From Bifidobacteriaceae bacterium (GTDB lineage Bacteria > Actinomycetota > Actinomycetes > Actinomycetales > WQXJ01): a stretch of 20,215 nt of DNA. Both the position numbers and the translations under genes were made by a program. The notes below the pieces were generated by a model. It saw only the letters and a list, made by a program, of their open reading frames with translations. It was not told the origin of the DNA and did no database searches. The first letter of the stretch is position 1. Every line of letters starts with the position of its first letter. The DNA is taken from the NCBI GenBank assembly GCA_031272565.1, contig JAISTN010000261.1, positions 1-20,215 on the forward strand. Reading direction: 5' to 3'. This document shows, piece by piece, positions 7,249 to 14,993 of the stretch.

Positions 7249-7300
7249 GGTAAGTACCCATTTGCACCGTTTCGCCCCAGAGCTTATTTAAGGAGCCCCC

Positions 7301-10003
7301 ATGCGTCGTGCCCGCCTATCCACTGTGTTCGCTGCCCTAAGTGCGGCCATCTTGCTGCCGTTAGGGGCTGGCGTTGGCCCAGCCCAGGCCGCCGGAGTCC
7401 TCGACCCGTACGGCCTGAACAACGGCTTTGGCCAGAACCCCAAGACCGAGCGTGTCATCACCTGGTTGGGTCTGGACAAGACCAAGTACACCAGCCCTTA
7501 CGTCAAGTTGGACATCGGTGGCGTGGCCGTCACGGCCAGCACCACCTGCACCACGAAGGACGTCACCAAGGCCATCAGTGACTACACCGCCTACACCTGC
7601 ACGGTCAAGGGCCTGACCCCTGGCACCACCTACAACTATCTGGTGGGCGCCAAGATCGGTAGCACGGACTACGAATCGCCCAAGTACCAGTTCACCACCG
7701 AGGCGGCTTCGACCAGCGAGTTCACGTTCCTCGACTTTGCTGATTCGCAGGGCGATGAGGACCTTTACACGCAGTTCTGGGGCAACACCTTGTCCAAGGC
7801 GTTGTCGCAGCACCCGGAGGCCGTCTTCCTGACCCACACGGGCGACATCGTCGACGATGTCGACAAGGACCACATGACCGGTTGGCTGAATGCTACCGGC
7901 AAGAACCTCAGGTCTCTGGCCTTCAACCCGGGGTTGGGCAACCACGATGACGGCTCCAGCGAGGGCGTCATGTGGGAGCAGTTGTTCTCCCGCCCGTCGT
8001 TGACGGCGGCCCCCAGCACCTCCACCTCCTACCCGTTGCAGTACGTCCAGGTCTATGGCAACGCGCTGTTCCTGTACGTCAACACCAACCTGGATTCCTC
8101 GTCCGAGCTGCAGAAGACCTCGGCCTGGGTGAAGCAGGCCGTGGCCGCCTATGGCACCAACGGGGATGGCACGTCGCGTTTCATCATCGTGCTGGAGCAC
8201 AAGTCGCCGTTTGGCGGCAAGCATGCCGGTTCCAGTTCCTATCCCGCGGGTGATTACAACAACTCAAACATCGTCAAGGAACTGCCCAAGACCTACGCCG
8301 AGGTGGGCGTGGACCTGGTCCTGGCCGGACATGACCACAACCTGATCCGCTCGCAGCCCATCACCTGGGACCTGGGCACTGGCAAGGCCGCTTGGGGCAC
8401 CGCCACCAACGCCAGCACGCCGCTGTCAAACATCAACTCGGGGTTGGACGGCCTGGTCTACTACATCCCGCGCAACTCCGGTGAAAAGACCTACAAGCTG
8501 ATCGACCCGCCCAAGTCGTCCAGCCGGCCCTGGATCAACTGGTACTACGCCTCGACCGACTATGGCAACGAGCAGCCGTCCAACACCATGTATTCGGCCG
8601 TCACGGTCAGCCAGACTTCGATCCAGGTCAAGACCTATAAGGTGGGCACCTCGGCCACCGCTGGTCAGTTGATCGACAGTTTCACCATCACACAGCCGGC
8701 GCAGTCGCAACTGACGCTGAGCCAGACCTCGTGGGGGCCGCAGTCCGCGGCCGAGACGCTCAACCTGGGCGTCACCAGCAACGTCGCCTGGAGCGCTGCC
8801 GTGACTTCTTCCACCTCCTGGTTGACGGTGGCTAACGCCAAGGGTTCCGGCAACGGCACCATCCAGATCAAGGTGACCCAGAACACCAGCAGCAAGGAAC
8901 GCACCGGCACCGTCACTATTGGCGGCCAGGGCGTGCCAACTCAGACCTTCACGGTGACGCAGCAGCCGCCAACCGTCAACTGGGGTCAGGCCACCTGGAC
9001 GGCGCCGATGGCGGGCGGCAGCATCACCGTGGCCGTCACCTCCAACACCAGCTGGACCATCAGCGGCACCAGCTCGTGGCTCTCCGTCAGCCCCACCTCG
9101 GGTAGCGGCAACGGCACGGTGACGGTGACGGCGGCCGCCAAGACGTCAACCGCCAAGCGGTCCCAGACGCTGAGCCTGAAGGCCTCCGGCGCCACCACCA
9201 AGACCCTGGTGGTGACCCAGGAAGCCAGTTCGGTGGCGGTCAGCCCCACCTCGGTGGCGGCGCCGGTGCTGGGTGGGACAACAGCGGCCATCACGGTGAC
9301 GGCGAACGTGCCGTGGACTGCCACCACCAGCGCCACCTGGTTGACCATCAATGGGGGCAGCGGCACTGGGAACGGTTCGTTCACGGTCACGGCGCAGGCC
9401 AAGACCAGTACTTCGTCCCGCTCCGCCACTGTCGCCATCAAGGGCGGTGGGGTGACCAAGAACGTGACGGTGACGCAGGCGGCCAGCACGCTGACCACCA
9501 GCCCGTCATCCAGTTGGAGTGTGACTCCGGTGGGTGGCAACACCAACGTCACCGTGACTTCGAACATCGCCTGGACCGTCACCACGACCGAGAGCTGGTT
9601 GCACGTCAGTTTGACGTCCGGCGTGGGCAATGGATCCTTCGTGATCACGGCCGATCCAAGGTCGACCTCGTTGTCCCGCACCGGCAAGGTGATAGTGACC
9701 GGCGGCGGTGTCACCAAGACCATCAACGTGTCGCAGGCGAGCACCACCTTGACGGTTAACCCTTCGAGCAGTTGGAACGCACCCAGTACGGCTGCCACCC
9801 GGTCGGAGACGGTTACCTCGAACACCACCTGGACGGTGACCTCAAACCAGTCGTGGCTAACGCTCTCAACTACCGGTGGCACCGGCAACGGCTCGTTCAC
9901 CATGATTGCCCAGTCGCATGACGCCTACGGCGGCACCCGGCCCACGGCCACCGTGACGCTGACGGGCAGCGGCGTCACCCGGACCATCACGGTGACCGAC
10001 TGA
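7301..10003 (+). CDS. Secreted purple-acid-phosphatase-like metallophosphoesterase with five BACON-like repeats
   Basis: The 900-aa exported protein starts at ATG 7301, with AAGGAG 5 nt upstream and a signal peptide ending near GPAQA (residue 30). Residues ~33-133 are the Fn3-like N-terminal domain of purple acid phosphatases (C83 and C100 possibly paired). The phosphoesterase domain (~140-465) has D145 and D148 in LDFADSQ, D182 in TGDI, N214/H215 in GNHDD, H300 in VLEHKSPF, and H344/H346 in AGHDH, so both metal sites look intact. These two domains align almost without gaps to the product of 1177-3402. The C-terminus differs completely: five ~85-residue repeats (~469-556, 558-642, 643-728, 730-814, 816-900) with a W-[TS]-x4-S-W-L strand, a G-S/T-G-N-G turn and a closing V-T-V-T-Q edge. 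They resemble BACON domains, linked elsewhere to carbohydrate or mucin binding. The physiological substrate and ligand are unknown. Confidence 0.88.
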   Translation: MRRARLSTVFAALSAAILLPLGAGVGPAQAAGVLDPYGLNNGFGQNPKTERVITWLGLDKTKYTSPYVKLDIGGVAVTASTTCTTKDVTKAISDYTAYTCTVKGLTPGTTYNYLVGAKIGSTDYESPKYQFTTEAASTSEFTFLDFADSQGDEDLYTQFWGNTLSKALSQHPEAVFLTHTGDIVDDVDKDHMTGWLNATGKNLRSLAFNPGLGNHDDGSSEGVMWEQLFSRPSLTAAPSTSTSYPLQYVQVYGNALFLYVNTNLDSSSELQKTSAWVKQAVAAYGTNGDGTSRFIIVLEHKSPFGGKHAGSSSYPAGDYNNSNIVKELPKTYAEVGVDLVLAGHDHNLIRSQPITWDLGTGKAAWGTATNASTPLSNINSGLDGLVYYIPRNSGEKTYKLIDPPKSSSRPWINWYYASTDYGNEQPSNTMYSAVTVSQTSIQVKTYKVGTSATAGQLIDSFTITQPAQSQLTLSQTSWGPQSAAETLNLGVTSNVAWSAAVTSSTSWLTVANAKGSGNGTIQIKVTQNTSSKERTGTVTIGGQGVPTQTFTVTQQPPTVNWGQATWTAPMAGGSITVAVTSNTSWTISGTSSWLSVSPTSGSGNGTVTVTAAAKTSTAKRSQTLSLKASGATTKTLVVTQEASSVAVSPTSVAAPVLGGTTAAITVTANVPWTATTSATWLTINGGSGTGNGSFTVTAQAKTSTSSRSATVAIKGGGVTKNVTVTQAASTLTTSPSSSWSVTPVGGNTNVTVTSNIAWTVTTTESWLHVSLTSGVGNGSFVITADPRSTSLSRTGKVIVTGGGVTKTINVSQASTTLTVNPSSSWNAPSTAATRSETVTSNTTWTVTSNQSWLTLSTTGGTGNGSFTMIAQSHDAYGGTRPTATVTLTGSGVTRTITVTD

Positions 10004-10025
10004 CCGTTTGGGAAACTGAGTGACT

Positions 10026-10082
10026 GACAAGGCGGCCGTCCAGCCGGGGCATCCCCGGCCGGGCGGCCGCCGGTCACTTGTC
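10026..10082. terminator. Long stem-loop after the BACON-repeat phosphoesterase gene
   Basis: Nested arms GGCGGCC (10031-10037)/GGCCGCC (10065-10071) and GCCGGGG (10043-10049)/CCCCGGC (10053-10059) form a strong hairpin. Flanking GACAAG (10026-10031)/CTTGTC (10077-10082) give an alternative outer closure. It lies 23 bases after the stop. No T-run follows, but it should separate this gene from the tryptophan unit. Confidence 0.6.
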
Positions 10083-10103
10083 CTAGGGTCGCTGTCCGTG
10101 CGG

Positions 10104-10109
10104 TAGGCT
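10104..10109 (+). promoter_or_regulatory. Candidate -10 box of the tryptophan-controlled unit
   Basis: TAGGCT is a common actinobacterial -10 form. Transcription from it would start at about 10116-10118, at or just before the leader ATG (10118). The best -35-like string, TTGTCC (10078-10083), is 20 nt away and overlaps the previous terminator, so the -35 is not convincing. Confidence 0.45.
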
Positions 10110-10117
10110 GGCTCTTG

Positions 10118-10159
10118 ATGCTGCACACAACCAACACCCAGTGGTGGCCCGCCTCTTAG
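10118..10159 (+). CDS. trpL: trp operon leader peptide
   Basis: ATG 10118 to TAG 10157-10159 encodes the 13-residue peptide MLHTTNTQWWPAS. Tandem TGG codons (10142-10147) sit directly before a hairpin arm, the hallmark of ribosome-mediated Trp attenuation. No Shine-Dalgarno is visible in the bases before the ATG, and a TAGGCT -10 ends only 8 bases upstream, so the message is probably leaderless or nearly so. Its role is regulatory: a ribosome stalled at the Trp codons when charged tRNA(Trp) is scarce lets the antiterminator form. Confidence 0.88.
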   Translation: MLHTTNTQWWPAS

Positions 10160-10209
10160 GCGGGAGTGTCGGCTAACCCAACCAACCGCCTGGTCCCAGG
10201 CGGTTTTTT
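10148..10209 (+). promoter_or_regulatory. Tryptophan attenuator (1:2 pause hairpin, 2:3 antiterminator, 3:4 terminator)
   Basis: Segment 1 CCCGCCT (10148-10154) pairs with segment 2 AGGCGGG (10158-10164) across a 3-nt loop. Segment 2 can instead pair through AGGCGG (10158-10163) with CCGCCT (10186-10191) of segment 3. Segment 3 (10184-10193, AACCGCCTGG) pairs with segment 4 (10196-10205, CCAGGCGGTT), followed by T6 (10204-10209), a classic intrinsic terminator. The Trp codons abut segment 1 and the leader stop lies in segment 2. A ribosome stalled on Trp should therefore free segment 2 to form the antiterminator, whereas one reaching the stop would cover segment 2 and allow termination. Confidence 0.9.
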
Positions 10210-10247
10210 GTTGCTTGGAGCCAGGCCCAACCGCAAGGAGCCCCCAA

Positions 10248-12110
10248 ATGGCCAGTGCCCTTCAAACCATCTTGACCAAAGACTTGCCCTTTGCCCTGAT
10301 CCGGCGTGGCACCGCCCCCAGCGTCGACCTGCTGACCGGGACTATCGCCGATGTCGATGCGACGGCCAGTATCCCGCTGGGCGACCAGGCGGACACCATC
10401 TTGGCCTTGGTTCCGTTCCGGCAGATCGCCGAGCGGGGTTTCGATGTGGTGGACGATGCCGCGCCCCTGCGCTGCCTGGTGGCCACCAGCCGCCAGACGG
10501 TTGACCTGGCCGAACTGCTGGCCGAACTGCCCGGGGCGGCACCAGCCTTCCAGGCCGAGGGCTTCGACATTGACGACCAGGCCTATGCGGAGCAGGTCAA
10601 GACGGTCATCCGGGAGGAGATTGGCCGGGGCGAGGGCGCCAACTTTGTGATCCACCGGTCCTTCCGGGGGCAGGTCGAGGCCAGCCCCAGCCAGGCGGTG
10701 CTGGCCTGGTTGGGGGCGCTGCTGCGGCGCGAACAGGGCGCCTACTGGACCTATGCCGTCAGCACCCCGGGGGTGGCCTTTGCCGGGGCCAGCCCGGAGC
10801 GCCACCTGACGGTCAAGGGGGGCGTGGTGACAATGAACCCCATCAGCGGCACCTACCGCCACCCGGCGGAAGGCCCCACCGTGCCCGGCATGCTGACCTT
10901 CCTGACGGACGCTAAAGAGGTTGATGAACTGTTCATGGTGGTGGATGAAGAACTCAAGCTGATGAGCGCGATTTGCCCCAACGGCGGCCGGGTCCTGGGA
11001 CCCTACCTGAAACCAATGAGCAAGGTCACCCACACTGAGTACTTGCTGGAGGGCGCCACCGACAAGGACCCGCGGGAGGTGTTGCGCCACACCATGTTTG
11101 CGCCCACTGTGACCGGCTCGCCCATGGAAAACGCCTGCACCGTGATTGCCCGCCGCGAGAAGCGTCCCCGCGGCTACTACGCCGGCGTCATGGCCCTATT
11201 TGAGCGGGACGGGGTGACCGGGCGCTGGGATGTGGACGCGCCCATCATGATCCGCACCGCCTATGTCAGCCCGGCGGGCCAGGTGTCGGTGCCCGCCGGC
11301 GCCACCTTGGTGCGGCACTCCGACCCGCTGAACGAGGTGGCGGAGACCCGCACCAAGGCGGCTGGCGTGCTGACCGCCATAGGCGCGCTGGCGGCCCCTG
11401 AAGCGGCGGATGGCCCCGCCGCTGAGGGCCAGGGCGCGGCGGTGGCGGACGATCCGCAGGTGGCCCGGACGCTGCTGTATCGCAACGAGCGGCTGGCCCA
11501 GTTCTGGCTGCAGCCGCAGACCGGCCAGGACCAGGTCCTGGCCGGTCTGGGCATCACGATCGTGGACGCGGAGGACCATTTCTCCCAGATGCTGGCCCAC
11601 CAGCTACGCCACCTGGGCGCCAGGGCCACGGTGGTGTCGTGGCGGGGCTACGACCCGGCGGCGCCATCGTTCGCCGATGACGTGGTGGTAGCAGGGCCAG
11701 GCCCCGGCGACCCTAGTTCGGCCGAACCCAGAATTGAAGCGCTGCGGCGTGTCATTGTGCGCCGGCTGGCCACCGCCAAGCCGTTGCTGGCGGTTTGTCT
11801 GTCGCACCAGATTCTGTGTCACCACCTGGGCTTTGACTTGCGCCAGTTGACCCGGCCGCACCAGGGCGAACAGTTGACCGACAACCTGTTTGGTTTGACC
11901 GCCACCCTGGGCTACTACAACACTTTCACGGCGGTGGCGCCTTTGACGCCGCCGGAAGGCTTCACGCTGGCTCGGCGCATGGGCACCGACGAGGTGATTG
12001 CGCTCAAGGGCCCACGCTTCGCCTCGCTCCAGGGCCACCCCGAGTCGGCTTTGTCGACGGACGGCCTGAACGTGCTGGGGACGCTCCTTCACGCTATTGT
12101 CAAGGGTTGA
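10248..12110 (+). CDS. trpEG: Fused glutamine-dependent anthranilate synthase (TrpE-TrpG), PhzE-like type
   Basis: The 620-aa product converts chorismate and glutamine to anthranilate, the first step of tryptophan synthesis. ATG 10248 is chosen because AAGGAG (10235-10240) precedes it; the frame extends 11 codons upstream into the attenuator region without a ribosome site. The chorismate-binding half (~1-385) carries MNPISGT (196-202), the KEVDELFMVVDEEL helix (223-236), THTEYLLEG (261-269), MFAPTVTGSPMENA (283-296), GYYAGVMALF and LVRHSDP (354-360). After an Ala/Gly/Glu linker (~383-403) comes a class I glutamine amidotransferase with GPGPGDP (483-489), nucleophile C517 in AVCLSHQ, and H597/E599 in GHPES. 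These motifs and the fusion order match phenazine PhzE (ADIC synthase) more than stand-alone TrpE. The Trp leader argues for a role in tryptophan synthesis. No LLES-type Trp feedback motif is obvious at the N-terminus. No other trp or phz gene is in the window. Confidence 0.85.
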   Translation: MASALQTILTKDLPFALIRRGTAPSVDLLTGTIADVDATASIPLGDQADTILALVPFRQIAERGFDVVDDAAPLRCLVATSRQTVDLAELLAELPGAAPAFQAEGFDIDDQAYAEQVKTVIREEIGRGEGANFVIHRSFRGQVEASPSQAVLAWLGALLRREQGAYWTYAVSTPGVAFAGASPERHLTVKGGVVTMNPISGTYRHPAEGPTVPGMLTFLTDAKEVDELFMVVDEELKLMSAICPNGGRVLGPYLKPMSKVTHTEYLLEGATDKDPREVLRHTMFAPTVTGSPMENACTVIARREKRPRGYYAGVMALFERDGVTGRWDVDAPIMIRTAYVSPAGQVSVPAGATLVRHSDPLNEVAETRTKAAGVLTAIGALAAPEAADGPAAEGQGAAVADDPQVARTLLYRNERLAQFWLQPQTGQDQVLAGLGITIVDAEDHFSQMLAHQLRHLGARATVVSWRGYDPAAPSFADDVVVAGPGPGDPSSAEPRIEALRRVIVRRLATAKPLLAVCLSHQILCHHLGFDLRQLTRPHQGEQLTDNLFGLTATLGYYNTFTAVAPLTPPEGFTLARRMGTDEVIALKGPRFASLQGHPESALSTDGLNVLGTLLHAIVKG

Positions 12111-12133
12111 AAGGTCGCGCTTCCGCGCGCCCT

Positions 12134-12156
12134 CAGGCCGGCTCCGGCCGGCCCTG
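12134..12156. terminator. GC hairpin between trpEG and the nucleoside operon
   Basis: GGCCGGC (12136-12142) and GCCGGCC (12147-12153) form a perfect 7-bp stem with a TCCG loop, extended by CA/TG across a one-base bulge. No T-run follows. It could stop or slow transcription from trpEG. I found no convincing promoter in the 79-nt gap. Confidence 0.4.
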
Positions 12157-12189
12157 GATCCCCCCAGGACAACCCAAGGGAGTAGCGCA

Positions 12190-13290
12190 TTGAAAAAAAA
12201 GTACGCAGTGGTAAGTCTGCTGGCGGTGGCAGGCCTTGTCTTGGCCGCCTGTTCCGACGCACCCGATGAGAGCACCGACAACGGCACTACCGATGCCGCC
12301 ACCGAAACCAGCGGTGCGGCCACCAGCGAGGCGGCCTCCGATTTCTTCGCCTGCATGGTGTCGGATGAGGGCGGTTTCGACGACCAGTCCTTCAACCAGT
12401 CCACCTATGAGGGCCTGCAGCGGGCTGGGGTGGACTTGGGGATCGAGGTCCTAGCCCTCGAATCCCATGATTCGAACGACTACGCGCCCAACCTGGAAGA
12501 CATGGTGGCTAAGGGTTGCGACATCACCATTACGGTGGGCTTCAACCTGTCGGAGGGCACCAAGACGGCGGCCGAGGCCAACCCCAGCTTGAACTACGCC
12601 ATCGTCGATGATTCGCAGATTTCGCTGCCCAACGTCAAGCCGATTGTCTACGCCACGCAAGAGGCCGCCTTCCTGGCCGGCTATGTGGCCGCCGCCTACA
12701 GCACCACCGGCAAGGTGGGTACGTTTGGCGGTGCGAAGATCCCCACGGTGACGATCTTCATGGATGGCTTTGCGGATGGCGTGGCCCGCTACAACCAGGA
12801 CAAGGGCGGCAACGTCGAACTGCTGGGCTGGGACAAGGCGACCCAGAACGGCTTGTTCACGGACGACTTCACAGACCAGGCCAAGGGTAAGACGACGGCC
12901 CTGAACCTGATCGCACAGGGTGCCGATGTCATCATGCCGGTGGCCGGTCCGGTCGGTCTGGGCGCCGCCCAGGCCGCCCAAGAGGACGGCAACACGGTCA
13001 TCATCTGGGTGGACGCGGACGGCTACCTGACCACGGAATACGGCTCGATCATTTTGACCTCGGTCATGAAGCTGATGGGCGAGGCGGTTGAGAACGTCAT
13101 CACGGACACCAAGGACGGCAATTTCTCGCCGGATCCGTACGTGGGCAACCTGGCCAACGGCGGTGTGGCGATTGCGCCGTTCCACGATTTCACCAGTCAG
13201 GTGTCGGATGAAACCAAGGCCGAGGTGGCCGCCCTTGAGGCCGCCATCCAGTCCGGTGAATTGAAGGTCGAATCAGACTCGGCCCCGTGA
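12190..13290 (+). CDS. bmpA: Bmp-family nucleoside-binding lipoprotein (ABC transporter)
   Basis: The 366-aa solute receptor of the nucleoside ABC importer is anchored to the outer face of the membrane. The frame is open from 12097, but TTG 12190 is preferred. AAGGGAG (12176-12182) lies 7 nt upstream, and the product begins MKKKYAVV with a hydrophobic core and the lipobox L-A-A-C (lipidated C21). The mature part, after a ~30-residue Thr/Ser/Ala/Glu linker, is a Bmp/PnrA-type periplasmic-binding fold: SDEGGFDDQSFNQ (58-70), DDSQ (140-143), YATQEAAFLAGYVAA (154-168), KVGTFGGAKIP (175-185), FMDGF (190-194) and VIWVDADGY-like segments. Bmp proteins bind purine and pyrimidine nucleosides. Codons 2-4 form a run of eight A in a GC-rich gene. 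It is followed by transporter and salvage genes, with a strong hairpin before the ATPase gene. The preferred nucleoside is inferred from context. Confidence 0.88.
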   Translation: MKKKYAVVSLLAVAGLVLAACSDAPDESTDNGTTDAATETSGAATSEAASDFFACMVSDEGGFDDQSFNQSTYEGLQRAGVDLGIEVLALESHDSNDYAPNLEDMVAKGCDITITVGFNLSEGTKTAAEANPSLNYAIVDDSQISLPNVKPIVYATQEAAFLAGYVAAAYSTTGKVGTFGGAKIPTVTIFMDGFADGVARYNQDKGGNVELLGWDKATQNGLFTDDFTDQAKGKTTALNLIAQGADVIMPVAGPVGLGAAQAAQEDGNTVIIWVDADGYLTTEYGSIILTSVMKLMGEAVENVITDTKDGNFSPDPYVGNLANGGVAIAPFHDFTSQVSDETKAEVAALEAAIQSGELKVESDSAP

Positions 13291-13324
13291 TGGGGTAACC
13301 GACTGGTTTGACCTGGCTAGCTCT

Positions 13325-13334
13325 CAGACGTCTG
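13325..13334. promoter_or_regulatory. Short perfect palindrome CAGACGTCTG
   Basis: A 10-base perfect palindrome, 35 bases after the lipoprotein stop and just before the long hairpin. It could be a protein-binding half of the intergenic control region or chance. Confidence 0.2.
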
Positions 13335-13339
13335 CCTGG

Positions 13340-13373
13340 GTGGGGCGGTATCGGCGGTCCGATGCCGCCCCAC
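13340..13373 (+). promoter_or_regulatory. 15-bp intergenic hairpin between lipoprotein and ATPase genes
   Basis: GTGGGGCGGTATCGG (13340-13354) pairs with CCGATGCCGCCCCAC (13359-13373) around a CGGT loop; the only non-Watson-Crick pair is one G-U wobble. No T-run follows. Its place after a binding-protein gene suggests partial termination or 3'-end stabilisation, which would raise lipoprotein output over the downstream ATPase and permeases. Confidence 0.7.
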
Positions 13374-13427
13374 ACCGGGCGGCGCGTCGGGGCGGCCCGG
13401 TCTCCCGGCTCTTAGGAGGAGCGTTCG

Positions 13428-14993
13428 ATGCGCCTTGAGTTGCGGGGCATCTCCAAGCGGTTTGGCGATTTCTATGCCAACCGCGAGATCGACCTGGTGG
13501 TAGAGCCGGGCCAGATTCACGCCCTGTTGGGCGAAAACGGCGCCGGCAAGTCAACCTTGATGAACGTTCTGTACGGCCTGTACCAGCCCGATGCCGGCCA
13601 GATCGTGCTGGACGGCCAGCCGGTCACGTTTGCCGGGCCGGGCCAGGCGATGGCGGCCGGGATTGGCATGGTGCACCAGCATTTCATGCTGGTGCCGGTC
13701 TTCACGGTGGCGGAAAACGTGGTGCTGGGGCACGAACCGGTGCACCGGGGTGACCTGATTGACCTGCCCAAGGCGCGGGCGTTGGTGCGGGAGATTTCGG
13801 CCCGCTTCAACTTCGATGTCGACCCGGACGCCCTGGTGGAGGACCTACCGGTGGGTGTGCAGCAGCGGGTGGAGATCATCAAGGCGTTGTCCCGCTCCGC
13901 ACAAGTCTTGATTCTGGACGAGCCGACCGCGGTGCTGACCCCGCAGGAAACCGACGAGTTGATGGCGATCATGCGGCAACTGGCCCAGGCCGGCACGTCG
14001 ATTGTTTTCATTACCCACAAGCTGCGTGAGGTGCGTGAGGTGGCGGACACCATCACGGTGATCCGCCTGGGTCGCGTGGTGGGGCAAGCCAGCCCCAGCG
14101 AACCGGAGGCCGCCCTGGCGTCCATGATGGTAGGCCGGGCGGTCAACTTGGCGGCGCAGAAAGAGGTGGCGGCGGGGCAGGCCGGGCCGGTGGCCCTGTC
14201 GGTCAAGAACCTGACCATCCTGGAACGCGGCGGCGTGCCGGTGTTGGACAACGTGTCGTTCGATGTCCGCCAGGGTGAGGTGCTGGCCGTGGCCGGGGTG
14301 CAGGGCAACGGGCAGACCGAACTGACCGAGGCGCTGATTGGGCTGCGCCAGCCAACCTCCGGGTCGATCGAACTGGCTGGCACCAATCTGGCCGGCCGGA
14401 CGGTCAAGCAGGTGCTGGACAGCGGCGTGGGCTACGTGCCGGAGGACCGCGGCAAGGACGGCATGGTGGCGACCTTCACCATCGCGGAGAATCTGGTCTT
14501 GGACCAGTTTGACCGGCCGCCCTTTGCGGCCCGGGGCTGGCTTGACTTGAAGGCGATTGGCCAGGCCGCCGCCCAGCGGATCGAGGCCTTCGATGTCCGC
14601 GTGGGCAGCGCCAAGGATGCCATGGCGACGCTGTCCGGCGGCAACCAGCAGAAGGTCATTTTGGCGCGCGAACTGTCCAAGGAGTTGAAGCTGCTGATTG
14701 CGGCCCAGCCCACCCGGGGCCTGGATGTCGGCTCGATCGAAACGGTCCACGCGGAGATTCTGAAGCAGCGTGACTTGGGCATTCCGGTGCTGGTGGTGTC
14801 GACCGAACTGGATGAGATCGCGGCGCTGGCGGACCGGGTCGCGGTGATGTACCGGGGCAAGGTGCTGGGCATTGTGCCCGGTGGCACCAGCCGCGAGACC
14901 TTGGGCTTGATGATGGCGGGGGTGCCGGCCGAGGTGGCCGTGGCCGGCGGGTCCGGCGGGGCGGCGGACGGCCAGGGGGAGGTGACACCATGA
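13428..14993 (+). CDS. nupA: Nucleoside ABC transporter, tandem ATP-binding protein
   Basis: The 521-aa cytoplasmic ATPase powers the importer. ATG 13428 has AGGAGG (13414-13419) 8 nt upstream. NBD1 has Walker A GENGAGKST (35-43), a Q-loop in VHQHFML (82-88), a relaxed signature LPVGVQQR (140-147), Walker B LILDEP (161-166) and switch H197. NBD2 has a degenerate Walker A GVQGNGQTE (290-298, no Lys), signature LSGGNQQK (402-409) and a degenerate Walker B LLIAAQPTRGLD (422-433). One competent and one degenerate site, with the A-A-Q-P variant, is typical of the RbsA/NupA sugar and nucleoside group. The gene overlaps the next permease by 4 nt (ATGA), so the two are translationally coupled. The assignment to nucleosides rests on the Bmp receptor and the downstream salvage genes. 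Confidence 0.92.
   Translation: MRLELRGISKRFGDFYANREIDLVVEPGQIHALLGENGAGKSTLMNVLYGLYQPDAGQIVLDGQPVTFAGPGQAMAAGIGMVHQHFMLVPVFTVAENVVLGHEPVHRGDLIDLPKARALVREISARFNFDVDPDALVEDLPVGVQQRVEIIKALSRSAQVLILDEPTAVLTPQETDELMAIMRQLAQAGTSIVFITHKLREVREVADTITVIRLGRVVGQASPSEPEAALASMMVGRAVNLAAQKEVAAGQAGPVALSVKNLTILERGGVPVLDNVSFDVRQGEVLAVAGVQGNGQTELTEALIGLRQPTSGSIELAGTNLAGRTVKQVLDSGVGYVPEDRGKDGMVATFTIAENLVLDQFDRPPFAARGWLDLKAIGQAAAQRIEAFDVRVGSAKDAMATLSGGNQQKVILARELSKELKLLIAAQPTRGLDVGSIETVHAEILKQRDLGIPVLVVSTELDEIAALADRVAVMYRGKVLGIVPGGTSRETLGLMMAGVPAEVAVAGGSGGAADGQGEVTP

Noticed and set aside
8986..9903. A ~305-codon - strand frame opposite the BACON-like repeats
   Set aside because: Its Val/Thr/Leu-rich pattern is the complement of the repeated Thr/Ser/Val codons on the + strand; no independent coding evidence.
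10248..12110. Phenazine biosynthesis locus
   Set aside because: The enzyme is PhzE-like, but no other phz gene is present, and the upstream Trp leader points to tryptophan control.
14295..14730. Apparently broken second nucleotide-binding domain of the transporter ATPase
   Set aside because: A missing Walker A Lys and A-A-Q-P in place of D-E-P are normal in the RbsA/NupA group, so this is not a degraded gene.
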